Source: Pantoea wallisii
Lineage (GTDB): Bacteria > Pseudomonadota > Gammaproteobacteria > Enterobacterales > Enterobacteriaceae
Length of the DNA: 64,000 nucleotides
Assembly: GCF_002095485.1 (NCBI RefSeq)
Contig: NZ_MLFS01000009.1
Span: forward strand, 37,217-101,216
Direction: 5' to 3'
In this document: positions 19,491 through 30,357 of the stretch, in pieces
Layout of the letters: each line of letters opens with the position of its first letter
Position numbering within the stretch: position 1 is the first letter of the stretch
Notes under the pieces: generated by a model
Seen by the model: only the letters and a program-made list of their open reading frames with translations
Database searches by the model: none
What the model was told of the DNA's origin: nothing
Position numbers and translations under genes: made by a program

Positions 19491-20975
19491 ATGACATCTC
19501 ACTATCTGCGTATTTTTACCCAACGTAACGCTGCGGTACTGCTGCTGCTCGGTTTTGCATCCGGATTGCCGCTGGCGCTCACCGCCGGTACGTTGCAGGC
19601 GTGGATGACGGTGGAAAATGTTGACCTGAAAACCATCGGGTTCTTCTCCCTCGTCGGTCAGGCTTACGTGTTTAAGTTCCTGTGGTCACCGATGATGGAT
19701 CGCTATACGCCGCCGTTTCTGGGTCGCCGCCGCGGCTGGCTGCTGGTGACGCAGCTGGCTCTGATAGCCGGCATCATTGCGATGGGCTTTATGCAGCCGT
19801 CACGCGATCTCACGCTGCTGGCCGCGCTGGCGGTCGTAGTGGCTTTCTGCTCCGCCTCGCAGGATATCGTGTTCGATGCGTGGAAAACGGACATCCTGCC
19901 GGCGGAAGAGCGCGGTAGCGGCGCGGCTATTACCGTGCTCGGCTACCGTCTGGCGATGCTGATCTCCGGTGGACTGGCGCTGTGGCTGGCGGATCGCTAT
20001 CTGGGCTGGCAAGCCACCTACTGGCTGATGGCCCTGCTGATGCTGCCGGGTCTGATTGCTACGCTGCTGGCGAAAGAGCCCGACGCACCTGCGCGTGAGC
20101 CGCACTCACTGCGTCAGGCGGTCTCCTTCCCGCTTAAAGACTTTTTCCAGCGCGACAATGCCTGGCTGCTGATCACCTTAATCGTCCTCTATAAGCTCGG
20201 GGATGCTTTTGCCGCCTCGCTCTCCACCACGTTTTTAATCCGCGGTGTCGGTTTCAGCGCGGGCGATGTTGGCCTGGTAAACAAAACGCTCGGCTTGCTG
20301 GCTACGATTATCGGCGCGCTCTGGGGCGGCGTGTTAATGCAGCGCCTGAGCCTGTTCCGCGCACTGATGATTTTTGGCCTGCTGCAGGCGGTGTCGAACT
20401 TCGCCTGGTGGCTGCTGGCGATTACGCCGGCGCATCTGTGGAGCATGGCAAGTGCAGTATTTATTGAAAACCTGTGCGGCGGGATGGGCACGGCCGCTTT
20501 CGTCGCCCTGCTGATGACGCTGTGCAATAAGTCGTTCTCGGCCACGCAATTCGCCCTGCTCTCGGCGCTGTCAGCAGTGGGCCGCGTCTATGTCGGTCCG
20601 GCGGCAGGCTGGCTGGTTGAGCTGTGGGGCTGGCCGACCTTTTATGCCTTTACCATTGTCGCAGGCGTCCCCGGTTTGCTGTTGCTGTGGGTGTGCCGTA
20701 ACACGCTGCAGGCGATGCAGCAGAGCGGCGAATTTACCCGACGCACCTTATGGCCGCAGGGCTATCGCTGGACAGTTCGCCTGTTTGGCACGGGCTGCCT
20801 GCTGCTGGTAGCATGGCTGCTAACATTGGCGCTGGACGCAGCCGACCTGTGGCAAAGCGGTGCCATCCTGAGCTATCTGTTTGAAGCTGGTATGATATTT
20901 GCGCTTTTTGCCGTTATGCTTGGGGTAATACTGGATTGTCTGGCACAGCGAAAAATGTCGCGCGATAATTTGTAA
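19491..20975 (+). CDS. ampG: Muropeptide permease AmpG
   Basis: AmpG is the inner-membrane major facilitator that imports GlcNAc-anhydroMurNAc muropeptides for cell-wall recycling and, where present, AmpC induction. The 494-residue product has the family start YLRIFTQRNAAVLLLLGFAS and the loop DRYTPPFLGRRRGWLL, with about 14 hydrophobic segments. I chose ATG 19491 (MTSHYL); the longer frame begins with a TTG at 19485. It follows yajG as in E. coli. An inverted repeat with no long T-run lies just downstream. Confidence 0.96.
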   Translation: MTSHYLRIFTQRNAAVLLLLGFASGLPLALTAGTLQAWMTVENVDLKTIGFFSLVGQAYVFKFLWSPMMDRYTPPFLGRRRGWLLVTQLALIAGIIAMGFMQPSRDLTLLAALAVVVAFCSASQDIVFDAWKTDILPAEERGSGAAITVLGYRLAMLISGGLALWLADRYLGWQATYWLMALLMLPGLIATLLAKEPDAPAREPHSLRQAVSFPLKDFFQRDNAWLLITLIVLYKLGDAFAASLSTTFLIRGVGFSAGDVGLVNKTLGLLATIIGALWGGVLMQRLSLFRALMIFGLLQAVSNFAWWLLAITPAHLWSMASAVFIENLCGGMGTAAFVALLMTLCNKSFSATQFALLSALSAVGRVYVGPAAGWLVELWGWPTFYAFTIVAGVPGLLLLWVCRNTLQAMQQSGEFTRRTLWPQGYRWTVRLFGTGCLLLVAWLLTLALDAADLWQSGAILSYLFEAGMIFALFAVMLGVILDCLAQRKMSRDNL

Positions 20976-20994
20976 TAGCGTCAGGTTATTTGCC

Positions 20995-21026
20995 GGCGGA
21001 TATTTATCTGGCAGAAAATATCCGCC
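20995..21026 (+). terminator. Probable terminator after ampG
   Basis: A perfect 11-base stem GGCGGATATTT/AAATATCCGCC with a 10-base loop lies 20 bases past the ampG stop. The following sequence GCTGCGTTTT is only moderately T-rich. Confidence 0.55.
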
Positions 21027-21338
21027 GCTGCGTTTTCACCAATAGCATTTTTTTTAACGCGAATTAGAAACATTAAATTAACAATCCTGCGCGATATTTA
21101 AATCCGGTGCGCAATTACTTTGTAGAAAATTTATCACCTGAATGATGCAGAATTGTTAAATAAATGGGCATTAAAAGTACGGTTTATGCTTTCCCTGATT
21201 TTTCTGCGGTTTCTGTCATCGGTTTTTGTTATATTAATGCCAACTGCTTGTCGCAGTTAATAATTTGTCACCCTGCGCAACATCTGTGACACCCTTAGCA
21301 AAAGGTGTCAACAGCCTTCTGACACATCCTTAAGCTGG

Positions 21339-21367
21339 TTTACACTGCATAAACCTTCCCGTAAAAT
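21339..21367 (+). promoter_or_regulatory. Sigma-70 promoter of cyoABCDE
   Basis: TTTACA (21339-21344), a 17-base spacer and TAAAAT (21362-21367) form a near-consensus promoter. Transcription would begin about 45 bases before cyoA. Confidence 0.85.
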
Positions 21368-21416
21368 GCGCGCACACTTAAACGACAATAGAGCCCTTTG
21401 TCATTGAGGTCGTTAA

Positions 21417-22340
21417 ATGAGACTCAGGAAATACAATAAAAGTTTGGGGATTTTGTCATTAATTGCAGGCGCTGTATTACTCAGCGGCTGCGATAGTGCG
21501 TTGTTAAATCCCAAAGGACAGATTGCACTGGAGCAACGTTCGCTGATTCTGACAGCTTTCGGCTTGATGATGATCGTCGTAATTCCGGCAGTCTTAATGG
21601 CTGTGGTGTTCGCCTGGAAATATCGGGCAACCAACACCGATGCGAAGTATAGCCCTAACTGGTCACACTCTAACAAAGTGGAAGCCGTGGTCTGGACCAT
21701 TCCGATCCTGATCATTGTTTTCCTTGGCGTGCTGACCTGGAAATCAACCCATGCGCTGGAGCCGAGCAAACCGCTGGCCTCGGACGTCAAACCGGTTGAG
21801 ATCGATGTTGTGGCACTGGACTGGAAATGGCTGTTCATTTACCCGGAGCAGGGTATTGCGACCGTTAACCAGATTGCCTTCCCGGCAAATACTCCGGTGA
21901 ACTTCAAGATCACCTCCAACTCCGTAATGAACTCCTTCTTTATTCCTACGCTCGGCAGCCAGATCTACGCCATGGCGGGCATGCAGACCAAACTGCACCT
22001 GATCGCCAATGAGCCAGGAACGTTCGACGGTATCTCTGCTAACTTCAGCGGTCGCGGTTTCTCTGGTATGAAGTTCAAAGCCATTGCCACCAAAGACGAT
22101 GCGGAATTCCAGCAGTGGGTTGCCAAAGTTAAAGCGGCACCTAACACGCTGACCACCATGGAAGATTTCGAAAAAGTGGCAACACCAAGCGAAAATCATC
22201 CGGTGGAATATTTCTCAACTGCTAATCCGGAACTGTTCAAGCAGGTTATTGATAAGTTCATGATGAGCCACGGGAAAATGGACATGTCGCACGAAGGCAT
22301 GGACATGAATCACGCCGCTGCTGCGGGAGCCGAGGAATAA
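21417..22340 (+). CDS. cyoA: Cytochrome bo3 ubiquinol oxidase subunit II
   Basis: Subunit II of the proton-pumping quinol oxidase that ends the aerobic respiratory chain. The 307-residue precursor has a lipoprotein signal with C25 in LLSGC, two membrane helices (about residues 45-70 and 90-110), and a periplasmic cupredoxin-like domain that lacks the copper-A ligands, as expected for a quinol rather than cytochrome c oxidase. The C-terminal tail is rich in Met and His ([15 protein letters not shown]). It begins the cyoABCDE operon, four bases before cyoB. Confidence 0.98.
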   Translation: MRLRKYNKSLGILSLIAGAVLLSGCDSALLNPKGQIALEQRSLILTAFGLMMIVVIPAVLMAVVFAWKYRATNTDAKYSPNWSHSNKVEAVVWTIPILIIVFLGVLTWKSTHALEPSKPLASDVKPVEIDVVALDWKWLFIYPEQGIATVNQIAFPANTPVNFKITSNSVMNSFFIPTLGSQIYAMAGMQTKLHLIANEPGTFDGISANFSGRGFSGMKFKAIATKDDAEFQQWVAKVKAAPNTLTTMEDFEKVATPSENHPVEYFSTANPELFKQVIDKFMMSHGKMDMSHEGMDMNHAAAAGAEE

Positions 22341-22344
22341 TACG

Positions 22345-24327
22345 ATGTTCGGAAAATTAACACTGGATGCAGTGCCCTACCATGAGCCCATTATCATGGT
22401 TACGGTCGCCGGTATCATCATTGGTGGTCTGGCGCTGATTGCTGCCATTACCTATTTTGGTAAGTGGAAGTATCTGTGGTCGGAGTGGTTAACCTCTATC
22501 GACCACAAAAAACTGGGTATCATGTACATCATCATGGCTTTCGTCATGCTGCTGCGTGGCTTCGCCGATGCAGTGATGATGCGTACCCAACAGGTTCTGG
22601 CATCTGCCGGAGAAGCGGGCATATTACCCCCCCATCACTACGACCAGATCTTTACCGCGCACGGCGTGATTATGATCTTCTTCGTGGCGATGCCTTTCGT
22701 GGTGGGTCTGATGAACATCGCGGTTCCGCTGCAAATCGGTGCCCGTGACGTTGCGTTCCCGTTCCTGAACAACCTGAGCTTCTGGTTCACTGCGATCGGT
22801 GTGATCCTGGTTAACCTGTCGCTGGGTGTGGGCGAGTTCGCGCAGACCGGCTGGCTGGCCTATCCGCCGCTTTCGGGTGCGGAGTACAGTCCTGGCGTCG
22901 GGGTCGATTACTGGATCTGGAGTCTCCAGCTATCCGGTATCGGTACGACACTGACCGGTATCAACTTCTTCGTGACCATTCTGAAGATGCGTGCGCCGGG
23001 CATGGACCTGTTCAAAATGCCTGTCTTCACCTGGGCATCACTGTGCACCAACGTCCTGATCATCGCTGCGTTCCCGGTTCTGACCGTGACGCTGGCACTG
23101 TTGACGCTTGACCGTTACCTTGGCTTCCATTTCTTTACTAATGATATGGGCGGTAACATGATGATGTACGTCAACCTGATCTGGGTCTGGGGTCACCCGG
23201 AGGTGTACATCCTCGTTCTGCCGGTGTTTGGTGTCTTCTCTGAAGTTACTGCCACCTTCTCGAAAAAGCGTCTGTTTGGTTACACCTCGCTGGTGTGGGC
23301 GACCATCGCGATTACCGTACTGTCGTTCATCGTTTGGCTGCACCACTTCTTCACCATGGGTGCGGGCGCGAACGTTAACGCCTTCTTCGGTATCATGACG
23401 ATGATCATCGCGATTCCAACCGGCGTGAAGATCTTCAACTGGCTGTTCACCATGTATCAGGGTCGTATCGAGTTCAACTCGGCGATGCTGTGGACCATCG
23501 GCTTCCTGGTGACCTTCTCAGTGGGTGGTATGACCGGCGTACTGCTGGCAGTACCGGGTGCGGACTTCGTGCTGCACAACAGCCTGTTCCTGATCGCGCA
23601 CTTCCATAACGTTATCATCGGCGGTGTGGTGTTCGGTTGTATGGCTGGCGTGACCTACTGGTTCCCGAAAGCGTTTGGTTTCACCCTGAACGAAACCTGG
23701 GGCAAGCGCGCCTTCTGGTTCTGGATCATCGGCTTCTTTGTTGCCTTTATGCCGCTGTACGCACTGGGCTTCATGGGTATGACCCGTCGTATCAGCCAGG
23801 ACATCGATCCACAGTTCCACTCTCTGCTGGTTGTTGCAGCAGGCGGTGCGGCACTGATTGCCTGCGGTATCCTGTGCCAGCTTATCCAGTTCTGGGTATC
23901 GGTACGTGACCGTGAGCAGAACCGCGATCTGACCGGTGACCCGTGGGGCGGCCGTACGCTGGAGTGGGCAACCTCTTCACCACCACCGTTCTACAACTTT
24001 GCTGTAATCCCGCATATCCACGAGCGTGATGCGTTCTGGGAGATGAAAGAGAAAGGCGAAGCGTACAAGCAGCCAGAAAAATATGAAGAGATTCATATGC
24101 CGAAAAACAGCGGCGCGGCGATTGTTATTGCAGCCTTCATGACAGTCTTCGGTTTTGCCCTCATCTGGCACATCTGGTGGCTGGCAGGTCTGACTTTCCT
24201 GGGCACAATTGTGACCTGGATTGTGAAGAGCTTTGATGAAGACGTGGATTACTACGTACCGGTTGCTGAAATCGAGCAGATCGAGAAGAAGCACTTTGAT
24301 GACATCAGCAAAGCAGGTCTGAAATAA
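22345..24327 (+). CDS. cyoB: Cytochrome bo3 ubiquinol oxidase subunit I
   Basis: The catalytic subunit of cytochrome bo3, binding low-spin heme b, high-spin heme o3 and copper B. It has 660 residues and about 15 membrane helices. Visible ligands are the heme b histidine in [12 protein letters not shown], the copper B His-Tyr crosslink motif WGHPEVY, the His pair in LHHFFTMG, and the heme histidines in [11 protein letters not shown]. Its stop overlaps the cyoC start by one base, so translation is probably coupled. Confidence 0.99.
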   Translation: MFGKLTLDAVPYHEPIIMVTVAGIIIGGLALIAAITYFGKWKYLWSEWLTSIDHKKLGIMYIIMAFVMLLRGFADAVMMRTQQVLASAGEAGILPPHHYDQIFTAHGVIMIFFVAMPFVVGLMNIAVPLQIGARDVAFPFLNNLSFWFTAIGVILVNLSLGVGEFAQTGWLAYPPLSGAEYSPGVGVDYWIWSLQLSGIGTTLTGINFFVTILKMRAPGMDLFKMPVFTWASLCTNVLIIAAFPVLTVTLALLTLDRYLGFHFFTNDMGGNMMMYVNLIWVWGHPEVYILVLPVFGVFSEVTATFSKKRLFGYTSLVWATIAITVLSFIVWLHHFFTMGAGANVNAFFGIMTMIIAIPTGVKIFNWLFTMYQGRIEFNSAMLWTIGFLVTFSVGGMTGVLLAVPGADFVLHNSLFLIAHFHNVIIGGVVFGCMAGVTYWFPKAFGFTLNETWGKRAFWFWIIGFFVAFMPLYALGFMGMTRRISQDIDPQFHSLLVVAAGGAALIACGILCQLIQFWVSVRDREQNRDLTGDPWGGRTLEWATSSPPPFYNFAVIPHIHERDAFWEMKEKGEAYKQPEKYEEIHMPKNSGAAIVIAAFMTVFGFALIWHIWWLAGLTFLGTIVTWIVKSFDEDVDYYVPVAEIEQIEKKHFDDISKAGLK

Positions 24328-24941
24328 TGTCAACTGAAACCGTAAAACACCACCACGACGCCCATGCGGAGCATGGGCATCACGATGCAGGAGCCAATAA
24401 AGTCTTTGGCTTCTGGATCTACCTGATGAGTGACTGCATTATCTTTGCAACCCTGTTTGCGACCTATGCAGTTATGGTCAACAACACTGCCGGTGGCCCG
24501 GCAGGTAAAGATATCTTCGAACTGCCGTTCGTACTGGTTGAAACCGCGCTACTGCTGCTGAGCTCCATTACCTATGGTATGGCAGTGATCGCGATGAACA
24601 ACCAGAACAAGGGTTCGGTCATCAGCTGGCTGGCGTTGACCTTCCTGTTCGGTGCCGGATTTATCGGGATGGAGATCTATGAGTTCCATCATCTGATCGT
24701 GGAAGGCTTCGGTCCTGACCGCAGCGGCTTCCTCTCCGGCTTCTTCACGCTGGTTGGTACGCACGGTCTGCACGTGACCTCTGGTCTGATCTGGATGGCT
24801 GTGCTGATGTTCCAGATCTCGAAGCGTGGTCTGACCGCAACTAACCGCACCCGTATCATGTGCCTGAGTCTGTTCTGGCACTTCCTGGATGTGGTGTGGA
24901 TCTGCGTATTCACCGTTGTCTATCTGATGGGGGCCATGTAA
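24327..24941 (+). CDS. cyoC: Cytochrome bo3 ubiquinol oxidase subunit III
   Basis: Subunit III of the oxidase, 204 residues with five membrane helices (for example [21 protein letters not shown]). The N-terminus is rich in histidine ([15 protein letters not shown]), a feature of several orthologues with no known role. It overlaps both cyoB and cyoD by one base (TAATG), typical of a tightly coupled operon. Confidence 0.98.
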   Translation: MSTETVKHHHDAHAEHGHHDAGANKVFGFWIYLMSDCIIFATLFATYAVMVNNTAGGPAGKDIFELPFVLVETALLLLSSITYGMAVIAMNNQNKGSVISWLALTFLFGAGFIGMEIYEFHHLIVEGFGPDRSGFLSGFFTLVGTHGLHVTSGLIWMAVLMFQISKRGLTATNRTRIMCLSLFWHFLDVVWICVFTVVYLMGAM

Positions 24942-25270
24942 TGAGTCATTCTGTTAACGAACATGGTGCATCTCACGGTAGCGTGAAGTCTTACATGATC
25001 GGTTTCATCCTCTCTATCATCCTGACGGCAATCCCGTTCTGGATGGTAATGGATGGCAGCGCCTCTCACGGCACCATTCTGGGTGTGGTTCTGGTGTGTG
25101 CAGTGGTCCAGGTTCTGGTTCACCTGGTGTACTTCCTGCATCTGGACAGCAAATCCGAGGGTGGCTGGAACATGGTGGCCATTGTGTTCTCAGCAGTCAT
25201 CATCCTGATTGTTGTGATCGGCTCACTGTGGATTATGTGGAACCTCAACTACAACATGATGGCCCACTAA
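24941..25270 (+). CDS. cyoD: Cytochrome bo3 ubiquinol oxidase subunit IV
   Basis: The small subunit IV, 109 residues with three membrane helices, which helps copper B binding during assembly in E. coli. I chose the ATG at 24941 ([13 protein letters not shown]), overlapping the cyoC stop by one base; an upstream extension in frame to 24860 lies inside cyoC and has no family support. It is followed by cyoE after 13 bases. Confidence 0.97.
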   Translation: MSHSVNEHGASHGSVKSYMIGFILSIILTAIPFWMVMDGSASHGTILGVVLVCAVVQVLVHLVYFLHLDSKSEGGWNMVAIVFSAVIILIVVIGSLWIMWNLNYNMMAH

Positions 25271-25283
25271 AGAGTCACGCGTA

Positions 25284-26171
25284 ATGATTAAGCAATACCT
25301 GCAAGTAACAAAACCAGGAATTATTTTCGGCAATTTAATTTCTGTGATCGGTGGATTCCTGCTGGCTTCGAAAGGCAGCATTGATTACACCCTGTTTCTC
25401 GTCTCACTGGTGGGCGTATCGCTGGTTGTCGCATCCGGTTGTGTTTTCAACAATGTGATCGACCGTGATATCGACATCAAGATGGAGAGAACGCGGAACC
25501 GTGTTCTGGTCAAAGGCCTGATCTCGGCGAAAGTAAGCCTGGTTTATGCAACCGCATTGGGTATTGCTGGCTTTGCGTTGCTGTATTTTGGCGCTAACCC
25601 GCTGGCCATGTGGCTGGCGGTGATGGGCTTCGTCGTTTACGTCGGCATTTACAGCCTCTACATGAAGCGTCATTCGGTCTATGGCACGCTGATTGGTAGC
25701 CTCTCCGGCGCAGCGCCGCCGGTCATTGGCTACTGCGCAGTGACCAATGAGTTTGATGCTGGCGCACTGATCTTACTGGCGATCTTTAGCCTGTGGCAGA
25801 TGCCGCACTCGTATGCGATTGCGATCTTCCGCTTTAAAGATTACCAGGCCGCTAACATTCCGGTTCTGCCGGTCGTGAAAGGCATTTCGGTGGCAAAAAA
25901 TCATATTACGCTCTACATTCTGGCGTTCATGATTGCCACGCTGATGCTGACGCTGGGCGGTTACGCTGGCTACAAATATCTGGTGGTCGCAGCGGCGGTA
26001 AGCGTCTGGTGGCTCGGTATGGCACTCTCAGGTTACAAAACCTCAAATGATAAAGTTTGGGCGCGTAAACTGTTTGTGTTCTCGATTGTCGCCATTACCG
26101 CGCTTAGCGTGATGATGTCGGTGGATTTTATGTCCCCGGCCTCTAAAGACCTGCTGACTTACGTCTGGTAA
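25284..26171 (+). CDS. cyoE: Protoheme IX farnesyltransferase (heme O synthase)
   Basis: A polytopic UbiA-family prenyltransferase that adds farnesyl to heme B, making heme O for CyoB. The 295-residue protein carries the aspartate-rich motif [18 protein letters not shown] near residues 57-74 and the second conserved stretch [18 protein letters not shown]. It closes the cyo operon and is followed by a strong terminator. The farnesyl diphosphate substrate comes from IspA, encoded at 36416-37314. Confidence 0.98.
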   Translation: MIKQYLQVTKPGIIFGNLISVIGGFLLASKGSIDYTLFLVSLVGVSLVVASGCVFNNVIDRDIDIKMERTRNRVLVKGLISAKVSLVYATALGIAGFALLYFGANPLAMWLAVMGFVVYVGIYSLYMKRHSVYGTLIGSLSGAAPPVIGYCAVTNEFDAGALILLAIFSLWQMPHSYAIAIFRFKDYQAANIPVLPVVKGISVAKNHITLYILAFMIATLMLTLGGYAGYKYLVVAAAVSVWWLGMALSGYKTSNDKVWARKLFVFSIVAITALSVMMSVDFMSPASKDLLTYVW

Positions 26172-26191
26172 GTCAGACCGTTACTCCGAAT

Positions 26192-26214
26192 AAGGGCGCG
26201 ACTATCGCGCCCTT
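26192..26214 (+). terminator. Intrinsic terminator after cyoE
   Basis: A perfect 10-base stem AAGGGCGCGA/TCGCGCCCTT with a 3-base loop followed by TCTTTTTG. Confidence 0.9.
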
Positions 26215-26302
26215 TCTTTTTGTTACCACTGCTTAAAAACTATTGTTTTACCCGCCCTGCCCCGCTCCCTAAAATATATGTAGCAAATTTTCAGAGGTTG
26301 GA

Positions 26303-27667
26303 ATGAACGACAATAAAATGACCCCGGTAGAGCGTCGGGCAACATGGGGTTTAGGCACGGTTTTTTCCCTGCGTATGCTGGGAATGTTTATGGTCCTGCC
26401 GGTCCTCACGACCTACGGCATGGCTTTGCAGGGCGCCAGTGAAACCCTCATCGGGCTGGCAATTGGTATTTATGGTCTGGCGCAGGCGGTGTTTCAGATT
26501 CCGTTTGGCCTGCTGTCCGATCGCGTCGGCCGCAAGCCGTTGATTGTCGGCGGGCTGATGCTGTTTGTACTCGGCAGCGTGATCGCCGCCATGACCACCT
26601 CTATCTGGGGCGTCATTCTCGGCCGGGCGCTGCAGGGGTCAGGGGCTATCGCCGCAGCGGTAATGGCATTGCTCTCCGATCTTACCCGCGAGCAGAACCG
26701 CACGAAAGCCATGGCGTTTATTGGCATCAGCTTCGGCGTCACTTTTGCTATCGCGATGGTGATCGGTCCGATTGTTACTCACGCGCTCGGTCTGCATGCG
26801 CTGTTCTGGATGATCGCAATTCTCGCTACCTTAGGCATCGCGATTACGCTGCTGGTGGTACCGAACGCGCCGGGTCACGTTCTGAACCGGGAATCCGGCA
26901 TGGTAAAAGGCAGTATTCGTACGGTACTCGCCAATCCTAAGCTGCTGAAGCTCAATATCGGTATTCTCTGTCTGCACATCCTGCTGATGTCGAGCTTTGT
27001 TGCCCTGCCGGGGCAGTTTGAGCAGGCTGGCTTCCCGGCGGCTGAGCACTGGAAGGTCTATCTGGTGACCATGCTGGTGGCGTTTGTTGCCGTAGTGCCG
27101 TTCATCATTTACGCCGAAGTGAAGCGCCGCATGAAGCGCGTATTCGTGGGCTGCGTGGCGCTGATCATCATTGCTGAAATCGTCCTGTGGGGCGCAGCCG
27201 GTCACTTCTGGACGCTGGTGATTGGCGTGCAGCTGTTCTTCCTCGCATTCAACCTGATGGAGGCGATTCTGCCTTCGCTAATCAGTAAAGAGTCACCGCC
27301 CGGTTATAAAGGCACGGCGATGGGCATCTACTCCACCAGTCAGTTTATTGGCGTTGCGATTGGCGGCAGCTTTGGCGGCTGGGTATTCGGCCACTACGAT
27401 GCGCAGACGGTATTTCTTATTGGGGCGATTGTGGCAGCCGCCTGGCTGTTTGTGGCGATGTCGATGCAGGAGCCACCTTATGTCAGCAGCCTGCGCCTGG
27501 TGCTGAGCGATGCGGTGCTGGCGGTACCGAACCTGGAGAAGCGCCTGCGCGCGCAGCCGGGCGTCACCTCGGTGTTTATCGTGCCGGAAGAGAAAAGCGC
27601 TTACATCAAGATAGACAGTAAAGTCACCAGCCGCGTTGAGCTCGAAGCGTTAATCGCCAGCAGCTAA
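26303..27667 (+). CDS. yajR: YajR major facilitator transporter
   Basis: A 454-residue inner-membrane major facilitator of the drug:proton antiporter type, with 12 predicted helices, the motif A loop GLLSDRVGRKPLI, and a soluble C-terminal ferredoxin-like YAM domain at about residues 390-454, which is the hallmark of YajR. The natural substrate is unknown. The start has GAGG eight bases upstream. In E. coli it lies between cyoE and yajQ; here the adhP-aldB-activator module separates it from yajQ. Confidence 0.96.
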   Translation: MNDNKMTPVERRATWGLGTVFSLRMLGMFMVLPVLTTYGMALQGASETLIGLAIGIYGLAQAVFQIPFGLLSDRVGRKPLIVGGLMLFVLGSVIAAMTTSIWGVILGRALQGSGAIAAAVMALLSDLTREQNRTKAMAFIGISFGVTFAIAMVIGPIVTHALGLHALFWMIAILATLGIAITLLVVPNAPGHVLNRESGMVKGSIRTVLANPKLLKLNIGILCLHILLMSSFVALPGQFEQAGFPAAEHWKVYLVTMLVAFVAVVPFIIYAEVKRRMKRVFVGCVALIIIAEIVLWGAAGHFWTLVIGVQLFFLAFNLMEAILPSLISKESPPGYKGTAMGIYSTSQFIGVAIGGSFGGWVFGHYDAQTVFLIGAIVAAAWLFVAMSMQEPPYVSSLRLVLSDAVLAVPNLEKRLRAQPGVTSVFIVPEEKSAYIKIDSKVTSRVELEALIASS

Positions 27668-27673
27668 TAAAAT

Positions 27674-27691
27674 GGCGGCCATCAGGCCGCC
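27674..27691. terminator. Hairpin between yajR and adhP
   Basis: A 7-base GC stem GGCGGCC/GGCCGCC with a 4-base loop lies between convergent stops. The A-rich CTAATAAAAT on one side gives a modest T-run for the minus-strand transcript. Confidence 0.6.
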
Positions 27692-27696
27692 TGCTA

Positions 27697-28737
27697 TCAG
27701 AGCGACATATCCACCACAATGCGGCCCTCGATTTTGCCGGCGTGCATACGCGCAAAGATGTCGTTAATGTTGGTCAGCGGCTCAACCGCTACGCTGGCTT
27801 TCACCTTATGCCGTCCGGCAAAATCCAGCGCCTCCTGCAGATCTTTACGCGTGCCCACAATGGAGCCGCGCACGGTGATACCATCCAGCACCATATCGAA
27901 AATCGACAGGTCAAATTTGCCCGGCGGCAATCCGTTCAGCACCATGGTGCCGCCGCGGCGTAGCGTGCCGATCGCCTGCTCGAACGCTTTTGGCGATACC
28001 GCCGTAACCAGCACGCCGTGCGCGCCGCCGAAGCTCTCCTGAAACAGCTGCGCCGGGTCCACCTGCTTTGCATTGGCGGTCACGCTGGCACCCAGGCGTT
28101 TGGCGAAGGCCAGCTTGTCGTCATCAATATCCACCGCCGCCACGTTCAATCCCATCGCGACCGCATACTGAATCGCCATATGGCCCAGTCCGCCGATGCC
28201 GGATACCACTACCCAGTCACCCGGTTTGGTATCGGTCATCTTCAGGCCTTTATAGACCGTGACGCCCGCGCACAGGATCGGCGCTACCTCGTTAAACTCT
28301 ACATTATCCGGGATAATACCGACGTAGTTAGCATCAGCGAGACAATATTCGGCGAAACTGCCGTTAACGGAGTAGCCGGCATTCTGCTGGGATAAACAGA
28401 GCGTTTCCCAACTATCCAGGCAGTGCTCGCAGTGGCCGCAGGCGGAGTAGAGCCACGGCACGCCAACGCGATCGCCCAGTTTAAGGTGCTTCACGCCCTC
28501 CCCCACTGCCACCACCTGGCCCACACCTTCGTGGCCGGGGATAAAGGGTGGATTGGGTTTGATCGGCCAGTCACCTTCGGCGGCATGCAGGTCGGTATGG
28601 CATACGCCGGTCGCCGCAATTTTTACCAGAATCTGTCCCGGCCCTACCTGCGGCACCGGCACCTGCTCAATCACCAGCGGTTCACCGAAGGCTTTAACCA
28701 CGGCGGCTTTCATGGTGGTTTTGATTTGCATCGTCAT
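27697..28737 (-). CDS. adhP: Zinc-dependent alcohol dehydrogenase AdhP
   Basis: A 346-residue medium-chain zinc alcohol dehydrogenase that would oxidise ethanol or other primary alcohols with NAD+. Catalytic zinc ligands are in TGVCHTDLH and PGHEGVGQV, the structural zinc cysteines in [17 protein letters not shown], and the Rossmann motif GIGGLGHMA is near 180. I chose ATG 28737, which has GGGAG seven bases upstream; MKAAVV, ten residues in, would match the shorter E. coli AdhP. It lies 30 bases after the aldehyde dehydrogenase stop, so the two form an operon converting alcohol to acid, probably read from the sigma-54 promoter at 30358-30373. Confidence 0.93.
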   Translation of the reverse strand: MTMQIKTTMKAAVVKAFGEPLVIEQVPVPQVGPGQILVKIAATGVCHTDLHAAEGDWPIKPNPPFIPGHEGVGQVVAVGEGVKHLKLGDRVGVPWLYSACGHCEHCLDSWETLCLSQQNAGYSVNGSFAEYCLADANYVGIIPDNVEFNEVAPILCAGVTVYKGLKMTDTKPGDWVVVSGIGGLGHMAIQYAVAMGLNVAAVDIDDDKLAFAKRLGASVTANAKQVDPAQLFQESFGGAHGVLVTAVSPKAFEQAIGTLRRGGTMVLNGLPPGKFDLSIFDMVLDGITVRGSIVGTRKDLQEALDFAGRHKVKASVAVEPLTNINDIFARMHAGKIEGRIVVDMSL

Positions 28738-28767
28738 CTTTCACTCTCCCGTTATATGCATGCGGAC

Positions 28768-30287
28768 TCAGAACAGGCCCAGAGGTGCAGTGCCGTAGCT
28801 GACCAGCAGGTTTTTGGTTTGCTGATAGGCGCTGAGCGCCATTTTGTGGGTCTCGCGCCCGACGCCCGACTGTTTATAGCCACCGAACGCCGCATGCGCG
28901 GGATAAATGTGATAGCAGTTGGTCCAGACGCGACCCGCTTTGATGCCGCGTCCCATGCGGTAAGCCAGATTGCTGTCGCGCGTCCACACGCCTGCGCCAA
29001 GGCCAAACTGGGTTTCATTGGCGATCGCCAGCGCTTCGGCCTCATTTTTAAAGGTAGTCACGCCAATCACCGGGCCAAAAATCTCCTCCTGGAAACAGCG
29101 CATCTCATTGGTGCCTTTGATCAGGGTGGGCTGAATATAGAAGCCGTTATCCAGTTCGGCGCTGATGCTGGCGCGCTCACCGCCGGTCAGAATCTGGCCG
29201 CCTTCGTCACGCGCGATAGTGATATAAGAGAGGATCTTGTCGAACTGCTGACGTGAAGCCTGCGCGCCAATCATGGTGTCGGTATCAAGCGGATCGCCAC
29301 GGCGTATCGTTGCCACCTTCTCCAGCACGCGCGCCATAAATGGCTGGTAGATCGATTCATGAATCAGCGCCCGCGATGGCAGGTGCACACTTCGCCCTGG
29401 TTAAAGAAGCCGAGCACCAGCCCCTCCACCGCTTTCTCAATGAATTCCTCTTCGCCATCCATCACATCGGCAAAATAGATGTTTGGCGATTTGCCGCCCA
29501 GCTCGACGGTACAGGGAATAATATTCTCCGCCGCACAGGCCATGATGTGGCGGCCGACCGGGGTTGAGCCGGTGAAGGCGATTTTGGCGATACGCTTACT
29601 GGTCGCCAGCGCCTCACCGGCTTCGCGACCAAAGCCCTGAACCACATTAAGCACACCCGCCGGGAACAGATCGCCGATGATCTCCATCAGCAGCGTGATG
29701 GCGAGCGGCGTCTGTTCGGCCGGTTTTAGCACCACGCAGTTGCCCGCCGCCAGCGCAGGCGCCAGTTTCCAGGCCGCCATCAGTAGCGGAAAATTCCACG
29801 GGATGATCTGTCCCACCACACCAAGCGGTTCATGGAAGTGATACGCCACGGTGGTCTCATCGATTTCTGCGGTACTGCCCTCCTGCGCGCGCAGGCAACC
29901 GGCAAAGTAGCGGAAGTGATCCACTGCCAGCGGCAGATCGGCATTCAGCGTTTCGCGGATCGGCTTGCCGTTGTCCCAGCTCTCGGCAACCGCCAGTTTG
30001 TCCAGATTAGCTTCAATGCGATCGGCCACCTGCAGCAGCAGGTTGGCACGCTGCTGTACGCTGGTTTTTCCCCAGGCGTCAGCGGCCTGATGCGCGGCAT
30101 CCAGCGCCAGATCGATATCGCGCGCATCGGAACGCGGGAACTGCGCGATATCGCTGCCATCCACTGGTGAGGTGTTCATGAAGTAGCGGCCGCTGAGCGG
30201 CTCGATGAAGTTGCCCGCAATATAGTTGCCGTAGGTCGCTTTAAAGGTCACTAACGCGCCGGGCGTGCCGGGATGTGCATAACGCAT
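28768..30287 (-). CDS. aldB: AldB-type aldehyde dehydrogenase (single-base frameshift)
   Basis: An NAD(P)-dependent aldehyde dehydrogenase close to E. coli AldB, expected to oxidise the aldehyde made by AdhP. The N-terminal part runs from MRYAHPG through the cofactor motif [12 protein letters not shown] and the general-base glutamate in VELGGKSPN to the catalytic cysteine in NQGEVCTC. The frame breaks at 29378-29379, directly after that cysteine; the neighbouring frame resumes [13 protein letters not shown] and runs to the normal end [12 protein letters not shown]. Adding one G on the plus strand (gatggc to gatgggc) gives a 506-residue protein. The start at 30287 has a GGAG site upstream. The shift is probably a sequencing error; if real the enzyme is inactive. 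Confidence 0.9.
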
Positions 30288-30357
30288 CGCAAACTCCTTA
30301 GGGTCAGATAGTGTTATCGGCCAGCAATCGTCTGTGCGTTGCCGTGCTAAACCCTGT

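Larger units (their letters stand above)
20976..21416. other. Long intergenic region ampG-cyoA with regulatory sequence
   Basis: This 441-base AT-rich stretch separates ampG from the cyo operon. It begins with an 11-base inverted repeat (20995-21026). It ends with the cyo promoter at 21339-21367. Between lie ArcA-like AGTTAATAAT (21255-21264) and a cluster of TGACAC/GTGTCA half-sites (21266-21325). ArcA, FNR, Fur and CRP control of cyo is known in E. coli, but I cannot assign individual sites with certainty. No coding frame is visible. Confidence 0.7.

Noticed and set aside
21266..21292. CRP site upstream of cyo
   Set aside because: TGTCAC and GTGACA form an inverted pair, but the spacing is far longer than the CRP pattern TGTGA-N6-TCACA.
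28423..29256. 277-codon open frame antisense to adhP and aldB
   Set aside because: It bridges two genes on the opposite strand and has no motif of its own.
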